A DNA stretch of 64,000 nucleotides, from positions 62,001-126,000 of the forward strand of contig CP069393.1 of assembly GCA_016887505.1 (NCBI GenBank), read 5' to 3'. Below, in pieces: positions 34,700 through 42,101 of this stretch. The notes beneath the pieces were generated by a model. The model did not search any database and had not been told where the DNA came from. It was given only the letters and a program-made list of their open reading frames with translations. How positions within the stretch are numbered: the first letter of the stretch is position 1; every line of letters starts with the position of its first letter. The DNA is from Clostridia bacterium. GTDB taxonomy: Bacteria > Bacillota > TC1 > UBA5767. The position numbers and the translations under genes are program-made.

Positions 34700-35014
34700 G
34701 AGAATTTCTTTGACTAGAATACTCTTTAGGGATTGGGAATTAACAAATTCTATTTGTAAAAAAAACTGGAATAGTATATACCAAGCATTTATGCCCAGCT
34801 TCCTACCAGATATTTGAATACGAGAAATAAGGAATATATACATTGGGTATTAGGACTTGGTCATTTAATTTCGGATGCACAGACATTTAATTTGGTGATA
34901 TCATAATAAAAGCAACCTGTGGTTGACAATTATTCATGCTAGTTGGTAGAGGCAACCAGCATATTTTGTTACATTTATTCCATAAAGTGAATATCTGTAA
35001 CAGGAGGAGATTAC
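34700..35014. other. Intergenic stretch before the XRE gene
   Basis: No gene seen. TTGACA at about 34924 may be a -35 box; an imperfect hairpin TGCTAGTTG/CAACCAGCA follows (about 34938-34962). GTTACA/TGTAAC bracket the leader just before the AGGAGGAG site. Confidence 0.35.
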
Positions 35015-35968
35015 ATGGACCTATCATTAAAGCTGCAAGAACTAAGGAAAAAAAGCAACCTATCGCAAGAAGAGTTAGGTGAAAAATTGAATGTTTCTAG
35101 ACAATCTATTTCCAAGTGGGAAGCTGGGCAGACACGCCCGGAGATTAAAAAAATAATCCTACTAAGTGAAATATTTGATGTTCCTACCGATTACCTTTTG
35201 AAAGATGAATGTGAACATGCAGACTGGGTACAACTTGATACAAAGGATAAAGCACGACCAAATAAAAAGAACAGGATAATACCACTGGTTTTGAGTGCAC
35301 TACTTCTTATCGGTATGTTTGCCATTTCTCGCCTAGTCATTGAGAACCAGAAATTATCCGCTGAAATTGCAGCTACTCCCGTAAATGAGATTTTGGAAAT
35401 GGAGAAAACTACCCCAGAACAGTTTGAATTGTTGGGAAAATACTATTTTGATTATTCTAGAGAAAACCGGTTTGACTATGTACCGTATTTTGCTGAGAAT
35501 AATGCTTCAACAGAAAGTACGGAGTATCTTTTCTGGGCCTTTGCAATTAATTTGGATAACTGGGGAGAAGACAAAGGCATTATGAGTCAATCTTATGTTG
35601 ATGAAATGGTTGCCACACATTTTAATGTCACAGGGTTAAGCCATCTATCCATGAGAAAAGCATGGGATTATGATGGAGAAAAATATACCGCCCTACCACA
35701 AAGTATTAAAGAAAAGCCAATTTATATTCTGAAAGAATACTCTACATATATGCAAAATGGTATACAAGTATATGACGTAGTGCTAGATAGCTGTAGCTCA
35801 GCAAACGATCTGATTTTTAACGAAGCAGATATTGAAAGGATAAAAAACAATATATTGAATGATCAGTCAGATGATTTAATCGTGCGACAAACAGAAGAAT
35901 TTAAATATGTAGAAACGTTCAACGGCCCGCTATACATATCACACGAAATACTTAATAACGAAGGTTAA
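35015..35968 (+). CDS. Membrane-anchored XRE-family regulator
   Basis: 317 residues. Residues 5-60 are a Cro/CI HTH ([23 protein letters not shown]). One membrane helix lies near 93-112 ([14 protein letters not shown]), so the remaining 200 residues should be extracytoplasmic. The outer domain has no motif I recognise. The layout suggests a one-component sensor coupling an outside signal to DNA, as in clostridial XRE-TM proteins. A strong terminator follows. Confidence 0.82.
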   Translation: MDLSLKLQELRKKSNLSQEELGEKLNVSRQSISKWEAGQTRPEIKKIILLSEIFDVPTDYLLKDECEHADWVQLDTKDKARPNKKNRIIPLVLSALLLIGMFAISRLVIENQKLSAEIAATPVNEILEMEKTTPEQFELLGKYYFDYSRENRFDYVPYFAENNASTESTEYLFWAFAINLDNWGEDKGIMSQSYVDEMVATHFNVTGLSHLSMRKAWDYDGEKYTALPQSIKEKPIYILKEYSTYMQNGIQVYDVVLDSCSSANDLIFNEADIERIKNNILNDQSDDLIVRQTEEFKYVETFNGPLYISHEILNNEG

Positions 35969-35980
35969 AGGGGGTAAATA

Positions 35981-36014
35981 AAAAAGCCATTGTTTTCGAA
36001 CAATGGCTTTTTCT
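35981..36014 (+). terminator. Terminator after the membrane XRE gene
   Basis: AAAAAGCCATTGTT pairs with AACAATGGCTTTTT around TTCG, a perfect hairpin that also works on the minus strand. Confidence 0.92.
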
Positions 36015-36083
36015 CTTAACTCTACGGAGCGTTTATTGAAGAAATAGGAAAAGACCAATATAATTCTAACTGGAGGTAAACAT

Positions 36084-36668
36084 ATGCGAAATGAAAAAAT
36101 AGGCAATGTTATCAAAACTTTGCGGATAGAGCATAATCTTACGCAAAAACAGCTTGCAGATAAACTGGGAATAAGCGACAAGGCCGTTTCAAAGTGGGAA
36201 CGGGGGCTTGGCGCACCTGAACTATCGTTAATTGGCGAGCTTTCCGAGCTACTCGGTGTTAATATTGACAATTTATTGGCTGGCGATTTATCTCGAAATG
36301 AATTTGTTGGAGGAAACATGAAAAATTCAAAATATTACGTATGCCCCAATTGTCATAACATCACTATCTGTACAGGCAATGCTGAAGTTTCCTGTTGTGG
36401 TAAAAAGCTTGTAGAACAAACACCGATTAAAGCAACAAACGAAGAAAAATTAAAGGTTGAAATTATCGAAGACGAATGGCATATAACTAGTGAACATCCC
36501 ATGACCAAAGAACACTATATATCCTTTGTTGCTTTTGCTACTGGCGAACGCATACAGATCATCAAGCAATATCCAGAATGGAATCTTGAACAAAGAATTC
36601 AAAAATATGGGCATGGAAAGCTGATTTGGTACTGCAACAATCACGGATTGTTTTATCAATTACTGTAA
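36084..36668 (+). CDS. XRE regulator fused to a desulfoferrodoxin-like domain
   Basis: 194 residues. Residues 1-65 are a Cro/CI HTH (L-T-Q-K-Q-L-A-D-K-L-G-I-S-D-K-A-V-S-K-W). Then a desulfoferrodoxin centre I: C87-x2-C90 and C104-C105, all four rubredoxin-like iron ligands. Centre II follows: His138 (E-H-P-M), His144 (E-H-Y-I), Cys184 and His187 (C-N-N-H-G). The usual first His (K-H-V-P) is replaced (E-K-L-K-V), though His133 is nearby. The chain may therefore sense superoxide, oxygen or iron rather than reduce superoxide. The flavodoxin-fold gene starts 18 bases on and may supply electrons. Confidence 0.85.
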   Translation: MRNEKIGNVIKTLRIEHNLTQKQLADKLGISDKAVSKWERGLGAPELSLIGELSELLGVNIDNLLAGDLSRNEFVGGNMKNSKYYVCPNCHNITICTGNAEVSCCGKKLVEQTPIKATNEEKLKVEIIEDEWHITSEHPMTKEHYISFVAFATGERIQIIKQYPEWNLEQRIQKYGHGKLIWYCNNHGLFYQLL

Positions 36669-36686
36669 TTAGAGGAGAAGAAATTA

Positions 36687-37358
36687 ATGAAATTTGTAGT
36701 ATTTAACGGAAGTCCAGGCGGTGAGAACAGTAAGACAAACATACTTGCCCGAGCATTTTTAACCGGTGCCCAAAAGGCTGGATGTGAAACTGAAAATGTG
36801 TTTTTGATTTCTAAAAATATCGAATATTGCAAGGGCTGTTTTGCCTGTTGGTTCAAAACACCTGGAAAATGTGTGATACAAGATGATATGGCAGAGCTTT
36901 TGGAAAAATATGAATCTGCTGATGTGATTTGCTTTGCAACACCCGTATATACCTGGAATATAACAGCAATACTGAAAAACTTTGTGGACAGACTCATCCC
37001 ATTAAAGAGTCCCCAGATTGTAAATACAGATGAAAATTTTGACCTTGCAGACTTAAAGCCTAAAGAACAACGATTTGTGATTATCTCGAACTGTGGCTTT
37101 CCAGGCAACAATAATTTTGAAAGCATGAAAACAGTAGTCGCTTCTTGCAATCCTGTTCTTGAGATTTATCGCAATTGTGGCAAAATTTTGAATAGTAAGG
37201 ACGAGAAAATTAAAGCAGTCGTAGATGAATACTTGCAGGTTGTTGAGCAGGCCGGATATGAAATGGCTACCCAAAACCAGGTATCTGACGAAACGAAAAT
37301 GAAACTTGAAATGCAGCTCATGTCGATACCAGATTACGTGAAGTATATTGGTATGTAG
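36687..37358 (+). CDS. Flavodoxin-fold NAD(P)H-dependent FMN reductase-like protein
   Basis: 223 residues. N-terminal F-N-G-S-P-G-G-E-N-S-K-T binds FMN phosphate; C-K-G-C-F-A-C-W and C-V-I-Q-D-D-M are typical of the multimeric flavodoxin (iron-sulfur flavoprotein-like) group, with A-T-P-V-Y-T-W-N as the second FMN contact. AGAGGAG precedes the ATG. Co-transcribed with the XRE-desulfoferrodoxin gene, ending in a terminator. A role in redox defence is inferred. Confidence 0.85.
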   Translation: MKFVVFNGSPGGENSKTNILARAFLTGAQKAGCETENVFLISKNIEYCKGCFACWFKTPGKCVIQDDMAELLEKYESADVICFATPVYTWNITAILKNFVDRLIPLKSPQIVNTDENFDLADLKPKEQRFVIISNCGFPGNNNFESMKTVVASCNPVLEIYRNCGKILNSKDEKIKAVVDEYLQVVEQAGYEMATQNQVSDETKMKLEMQLMSIPDYVKYIGM

Positions 37359-37378
37359 CATATGGCCTGCCTAAAAAA

Positions 37379-37422
37379 GGCACTCTAGGTGAAGGAAGAC
37401 CCTCACCTAGAGTGCCTTTTTT
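37379..37422. terminator. Bidirectional terminator after the flavoprotein gene
   Basis: GGCACTCTAGGTGA (37379-37392) pairs with TCACCTAGAGTGCC (37403-37416), with A-run before and T-run after. Confidence 0.92.
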
Positions 37423-37723
37423 AGTGTCTTTGTGCGGTTATAATTCTACAATATCCCCCTTGTATACAAGCCGAATTTTCATCAATTTCTTCTTTGTCTA
37501 ACGCTAAGAGTAGGATAGCACAATATCAGGGTTACAGTTTATGAATAATTGAAACATTGCACAATAAATATTGAGAAATTGTAAGAAGTGATTGCATTAC
37601 ATTGATGCATGGACTATCATTCAGGGAGCCTAGCAGGATTTGAATTATCCTAGAGAACGTTTGATAGATTTGAATCCGGATTTGCATGTTGGTTAAAATT
37701 TAAACATAAAAAGCGGGGACTAA
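37423..37723. other. Intergenic stretch before the SulP gene
   Basis: About 300 bases with no gene or clear motif; GCGGGGA precedes the ATG at 37724. Confidence 0.3.
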
Positions 37724-39418
37724 ATGTTAAAACCGAAATTATTTTCAATATTAAAACATCGTGAAGTTGAACTAACGAAAAACAAATTGATGAATGACAT
37801 AATTGCAGGCATTATTGTAGCAATCATCGCCTTACCATTATCGGTAGCACTGGCTATTGCATCTGGTGTTACCCCAGAAAAGGGACTAATCACTGCCATA
37901 ATAGCAGGTTTTCTTGTTTCCTTTTTAGGAGGAAGCCGAGTTCAGATCGGTGGTCCAACCGGTGCCTTTGTTATTATCGTCTATGGTATTGTAGCCCAAT
38001 ATGGTGTTGCCGGACTAACCATAGCCACATTGATGGCAGGAAGTTTTATGATCTTCTTTGGTTTAATGAAGTTTGGCAGCGTGATTAAATATATTCCTTA
38101 CCCAACCACTACCGGTTTCACAAGTGGTATTGCAGTCGTTCTTCTCTCCACCCAGGTCAAAGATTTTTTTGGACTATCACTGCAAAGTGTGCCATCGGAG
38201 TTTTTCGATAAATGGAAAGTATATATAAGTCACTTTTCTACTTTAGACCGAACAACAACCTTGGTTGGAATCATTTCACTATTGATTATTATTTTTTGGC
38301 CAAAAATCAACAAGAAAATTCCTGGTTCTCTTGTCGCCTTAGTTGTGGTCACAATGGGTGTTAAACTGTTCGGCCTCCCGGTAGAAACAATTGGAAGTCG
38401 ATTCGGTGAAATCTCGAATCATATTCAATTGGTGGATATCAGTAAATTGAATATATCACTGCCCTTGATTAAAGACCTATTAAGGCCCGCTCTAACGATC
38501 GCCTTCCTAGCGAGTATTGAATCCCTACTATCTGCCGTTGTAGCGGATGGGATGATTGGTAAAAAGCATAACTCCAATATGGAACTGATTGCTCAAGGCA
38601 TTGCCAATATTGCCTCAGCACTCTTTGGAGGAATACCAGCGACAGGTGCTATCGCTCGAACTGCGGCAAATGTCAAAAATGGTGGACGCACCCCAATTGC
38701 TGGAATGGTCCATGCAGTCGTTTTATTACTGATTATGATCGTATTCATGCCTTTGGCAAACCTGATTCCCATGGCTACCTTATCAGCAATCTTAATAATC
38801 GTGGCCTATAATATGAGTGAGTGGCGTTCCTTTAAAGCCCTACTCAAATCAACCAAGAGTGATACCGCGGTGCTACTAGTAACCTTCAGTATGACAGTCG
38901 TCTTTGACTTGGTTGTGGCAATCGAAATAGGTATGATTATTGCGATGTTTTTATTTGTTAGAAGAATGTCAGAAAGTACCCAAGTAGCAAGCGTGAACCA
39001 TAACTATTTTGATATATTTAGTGAAGATCCAGATGACTATGATGGTACAGCAAGTTTTAATGATGGGGTACACATTGGACTAAAGAATAAGATTATGGTT
39101 TATGAAATAACCGGGCCCTTGTTCTTTGGGGTCACGAATATATTCTTGGATATTATGAATGAAGTGAAGAACAACACCAATGTACTAATTTTAAAAATGA
39201 AAAATGTACCCAATATGGATGCTACGGCATATACTGCACTCAAAAGAATTGAGAAAAGATGCCGCAATCAAGGAATAACCTTATTGTTTGCCTGTGTTAA
39301 TGAGCAGCCTATGAAACTACTTGAGGTGTCAGGATTCTTTACAAATATTAGTGAAGATACAATTTTTGATTCCGTCAAATCGGCAGTAGATTATGCAGAC
39401 AACTTGAATTTTGAATAG
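37724..39418 (+). CDS. SulP-family anion transporter with STAS domain
   Basis: 564 residues. A 10-14 helix SulP core begins with the signature D-I-I-A-G-I-I-V and A-L-P-L-S-V-A-L-A-I-A-S-G, and G-G-P-T-G-A-F-V marks the substrate helix. The C-terminal STAS domain (about 450-555) holds V-L-I-L-K-M-K-N-V-P-N-M-D. SulP carriers move sulfate, bicarbonate, or other anions; the sequence does not decide. Monocistronic with a strong terminator. Confidence 0.9.
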   Translation: MLKPKLFSILKHREVELTKNKLMNDIIAGIIVAIIALPLSVALAIASGVTPEKGLITAIIAGFLVSFLGGSRVQIGGPTGAFVIIVYGIVAQYGVAGLTIATLMAGSFMIFFGLMKFGSVIKYIPYPTTTGFTSGIAVVLLSTQVKDFFGLSLQSVPSEFFDKWKVYISHFSTLDRTTTLVGIISLLIIIFWPKINKKIPGSLVALVVVTMGVKLFGLPVETIGSRFGEISNHIQLVDISKLNISLPLIKDLLRPALTIAFLASIESLLSAVVADGMIGKKHNSNMELIAQGIANIASALFGGIPATGAIARTAANVKNGGRTPIAGMVHAVVLLLIMIVFMPLANLIPMATLSAILIIVAYNMSEWRSFKALLKSTKSDTAVLLVTFSMTVVFDLVVAIEIGMIIAMFLFVRRMSESTQVASVNHNYFDIFSEDPDDYDGTASFNDGVHIGLKNKIMVYEITGPLFFGVTNIFLDIMNEVKNNTNVLILKMKNVPNMDATAYTALKRIEKRCRNQGITLLFACVNEQPMKLLEVSGFFTNISEDTIFDSVKSAVDYADNLNFE

Positions 39419-39436
39419 AAACAAATACACCAAAAG

Positions 39437-39482
39437 CAAGACACTCCTTTTATCACTTTTTGTGAAAAAGGAGTGTCTTGTT
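39437..39482 (+). terminator. Terminator after the SulP gene
   Basis: CAAGACACTCCTTTT (39437-39451) pairs with AAAAAGGAGTGTCTTG (39465-39480) around a 13-base loop. Confidence 0.88.
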
Positions 39483-39544
39483 ATTGGGCGCAAAGAGAGT
39501 CTGTTTCGATGCTGTGGAGCAAAGGTTTACCCTTAACGATTAAT

Positions 39545-39612
39545 TATGATATGGTTTTTTCGCTAGGCGTGCCACGGCTTATATTGCCGGAAAATTTATA
39601 TGATATAATCGG
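39545..39612 (+). promoter_or_regulatory. Probable promoter of the ATP-grasp operon, cut off by IS256
   Basis: TATAAT occurs in G-A-TATAAT-C at about 39603-39609 within an AT-rich segment. If the IS (39658-41010) and one target copy are removed, this -10 box lies about 85 bases before the ATG at 41052. The -35 is poor. Inferred. Confidence 0.45.
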
Positions 39613-39648
39613 ACTATAGCGTATTGCTAGAAAATGAAAAATAGTATA

Positions 39649-39657
39649 TTCAAAAGG
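39649..39657 (+). repeat. 9-bp target-site duplication, left copy
   Basis: TTCAAAAGG here and at 41011-41019, flanking the IS256-family element exactly. IS256 elements make 8- or 9-bp duplications. Confidence 0.8.
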
Positions 39658-39703
39658 ATCGTATACAATTAAATGCGCAAAAGTGATTAATAAAAAGGAA
39701 AGC

Positions 39704-39766
39704 CATCAGTAAACTCCGAATTAGGTAAGTGACGAAACTATCCGAAAAGGAGATCGACTGATGACT
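39704..39766 (+). promoter_or_regulatory. Hairpin enclosing the transposase start codon
   Basis: CATCAGT (about 39706-39712) can pair with ACTGATG (39757-39763), whose ATG is the transposase start; inner CTCC can pair with the GGAG of the ribosome site. In the relic at 11436-11493 the pair is CATCAGC with GCTGATG, a compensating change. The fold would hide the start from ribosomes. Confidence 0.5.
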
Positions 39767-40954
39767 CATCTTAATTCTAATCTACCCTTCGAAAAAATGC
39801 TACTCAAATTCATGACTACTGAAGATCCTATGCTCGCGATGCTTACTTGGCTTTGCGATCAACTCATGCAAGTTGAGTTTGCAGAAGAAATCGGTGCTGG
39901 CAAATCTGAGCGCACCGAGACTCGTAAAAAGTATCGCGCAGGATACCGCCCAAGACGTTTTGACACCAGAATGGGCAGCATGTACTTGATGGTACCCAAA
40001 CCACGTAAGGGAGGCTATATCCCCTTCTTCGTGACTGAACGGAAACGATCCGAAGTGGCTCTGATCAATGTTATACAAGAGGCATTCATCAACGGAGTTT
40101 CCACTAGAAAAATCGAGAAGCTTGCCAAGAGCCTGGGTATTGAATCTATTTCAAGGAGCCAGGTCAGTAACATCACCAAGGAATTACAGTCTCAGGTAGA
40201 TGCATTTCTGAACCGAGAACTGGATAAGGAATATCCCGTACTTTGGGTTGATGCCCTTTACGAAAAAATTCGCGTTGATGGGCATGTTGCCAATATGGCA
40301 GTCCATGTTGTTTGTGGTCTTAGAACCGATGGTACCAGGGATATTCTGGCTGTTGAACCCATGTATGAAGAGTCCAAGGCCAGCTACAATCACATGTTTG
40401 ACTCTCTGAAGGAACGTGGTCTGGAGAAGGTCTGGTTGGTTGTCAGTGATGCTCACAAAGGGCTTGTAGCTTCTGTAAAAGAATCGTTCATCGGTACCAC
40501 CTGGCAGCGATGCAAGGTTCACTTTATGAGAAACATCTTGGCATATATACCAGCAAAGGAAAAGAAATCCTTTGCTGCGAAACTTAAAAACATATGGCTT
40601 CAGCCGGATGAACAAGCTGCACGGTCTTATGCGAACCTGGTTATGGACGAGTACGAATCCCGATTTCCTAAAGCGATTAAAACACTGGAAGAAGGGCTTG
40701 AAGACTCAATTAGATTCTACGAATTCCCTCGCATTGACTCTCGAAAGATTTCATCTACAAACATGATTGAGAGACTCAACCGAGAGATCCGACGTCGCTC
40801 CGGTGTTGTAGGTGTTTTTCCTACCACTGATTCCTATGTCCGTCTAGTTACCAGTTACCTTATTGAGTACAGTGAGGACTGGTCTACTGGCCGCTCTTAT
40901 GTTAAACCAGAAACTCTTGAGCTGACTGCTTCCGAACGACAACAAGCAGCTTGA
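39761..40954 (+). CDS. IS256-family transposase
   Basis: 397 residues, full length for the family. DDE core: Asp in L-W-V-D-A-L-Y-E, Asp in V-V-S-D-A-H-K-G-L, Glu in T-N-M-I-E-R-L-N-R-E-I-R-R-R, with the C/D-x2-H-like segment C-K-V-H-F-M-R-N before it. The N-terminal region A-E-E-I-G-A-G-K-S-E-R-T and R-A-G-Y-R-P-R are classic mutator-type motifs. AAAAGGAG precedes the ATG. No lesion is seen. Confidence 0.93.
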   Translation: MTHLNSNLPFEKMLLKFMTTEDPMLAMLTWLCDQLMQVEFAEEIGAGKSERTETRKKYRAGYRPRRFDTRMGSMYLMVPKPRKGGYIPFFVTERKRSEVALINVIQEAFINGVSTRKIEKLAKSLGIESISRSQVSNITKELQSQVDAFLNRELDKEYPVLWVDALYEKIRVDGHVANMAVHVVCGLRTDGTRDILAVEPMYEESKASYNHMFDSLKERGLEKVWLVVSDAHKGLVASVKESFIGTTWQRCKVHFMRNILAYIPAKEKKSFAAKLKNIWLQPDEQAARSYANLVMDEYESRFPKAIKTLEEGLEDSIRFYEFPRIDSRKISSTNMIERLNREIRRRSGVVGVFPTTDSYVRLVTSYLIEYSEDWSTGRSYVKPETLELTASERQQAA

Positions 40955-41010
40955 CCGGCACAATGCCTAATTCAATACTGATGAAATTGCGCACTTAACT
41001 TGACACTAAC

Positions 41011-41019
41011 TTCAAAAGG
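41011..41019 (+). repeat. 9-bp target-site duplication, right copy
   Basis: TTCAAAAGG, identical to 39649-39657. Confidence 0.8.
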
Positions 41020-41051
41020 CCCTAAAGAATAAAAAAACAGGAGGCACTAAA

Positions 41052-42101
41052 ATGAATATTTGCTTTATTATTAATGATTGGAATACCATGGTCCCAGAGA
41101 CGGAAACAACGCTTCGAATTATTCAAGAAGCCTGTAAAAGAAACCACAGGGTTGGTATCTTATATCCCAACAATATTACGATTCGGAATAATCAGACCTA
41201 TGGCTTTTTTAAGATGATAAAAGATGATCGGATTGTATCAGAAAATATGGTGACTTTTTATAAAAATACTTGTTTCAAAGAAGAAATGCTACCACTAAAG
41301 GGATTTGATGTGGTCTTTTTGAGGAAGAATCCACCGTTGGATGGCATGTTGCTAAATTTCCTAGATTCCATAAACGATGAAGTCTTTATTGTGAATGATA
41401 TTAATGGATTGAGAAAAGCAAATAATAAGTTATATACTTCTACTTTTTACGATCCAGATAACACATATATACCAAAAACCTATGTATCTAAAAACACCGA
41501 TTATTTAAAGAGAATCGTAGCGGAAAGTCCAGACAATAAAATGATTCTAAAGCCTGTTGATGGATATGGTGGCAGTGGTGTCATTATTATTGAAAAGGAT
41601 GCAACGCAAAATTTGAGCTCCTTATTAGACTTTTACATTAATACAGATCAAGGCAAAAAGTATGTAATGCTCCAAGAGTACATTGAAGGAGCTGAACATG
41701 GCGATGTGAGGGTACTAATTCTGAATGGCAAAGTTATTGGTGCCTACAAAAGAGTACCTGCGGACAATGATATCAGGTCGAATATCCATGCTGGCGGTTC
41801 TGCGCAAAAATATGTGCTAGACAAAGAGGAAGAATCTATTTGTAAAAAAATTGCCACCAAGTTAAAGAATGATGGCATCTATTTTTCAGGAATTGATTTA
41901 ATCAATAAGAAATTGATTGAAGTGAATGTACAGAGTCCTGGTGGTATCGTTAATATCAATAAGTTTAATCGAGTAAAGCTACAAAAGAATATCCTAGATT
42001 TTGTGGAAGAAGTAATCGAAGAGAAGGAACATATTTTTAAAGAAAAATCTCATAATATCAAGAATAGAGAATCCTATAAAAATGAGGTCCGAAATGCTTA
42101 G
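41052..42101 (+). CDS. GshB/RimK-like ATP-grasp ligase
   Basis: 349 residues. N-terminal pre-ATP-grasp fold (I-C-F-I-I-N-D-W) as in bacterial glutathione synthetase. ATP-grasp motifs: K in M-I-L-K-P-V-D-G-Y-G-G-S-G-V (nucleotide loop), Q-E-Y-I-E-G (hinge), D-V-R-V-L and K-R-V-P-A, then Mg2+ ligands in G-I-D-L-I and E-V-N-V-Q-S-P-G-G. It should join a carboxylate to an amine using ATP. True glutathione synthesis is unlikely here, as no gamma-glutamylcysteine ligase adjoins. The stop overlaps the next gene's start by 8 bases; its partner carries two hydrolase domains, so the pair may build and cut an amide or peptide. IS256 sits 42 bases upstream. Confidence 0.85.
   Translation: MNICFIINDWNTMVPETETTLRIIQEACKRNHRVGILYPNNITIRNNQTYGFFKMIKDDRIVSENMVTFYKNTCFKEEMLPLKGFDVVFLRKNPPLDGMLLNFLDSINDEVFIVNDINGLRKANNKLYTSTFYDPDNTYIPKTYVSKNTDYLKRIVAESPDNKMILKPVDGYGGSGVIIIEKDATQNLSSLLDFYINTDQGKKYVMLQEYIEGAEHGDVRVLILNGKVIGAYKRVPADNDIRSNIHAGGSAQKYVLDKEEESICKKIATKLKNDGIYFSGIDLINKKLIEVNVQSPGGIVNINKFNRVKLQKNILDFVEEVIEEKEHIFKEKSHNIKNRESYKNEVRNA

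Larger units (their letters stand above)
39658..41010 (+). mobile_element. Complete IS256-family insertion sequence
   Basis: 1,353 bases bounded by a perfect 9-bp direct repeat (TTCAAAAGG). Inner terminal repeats TTAAATGCGCAA (39669-39680) and, in reverse, TTAAGTGCGCAA (40987-40998) differ at one base. One intact transposase gene lies within. A relic of the same type of left end is at about 11408. The perfect duplication and intact gene suggest a fairly recent insertion. Confidence 0.85.

Noticed and set aside
39761-40954. IS256 transposase as a host gene
   Set aside because: Flanking 9-bp duplication and terminal repeats show it is part of an insertion sequence.
41052-42101. True glutathione synthetase
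   Set aside because: No gamma-glutamylcysteine ligase beside it; neighbours are hydrolases, so a different amide product is more likely.
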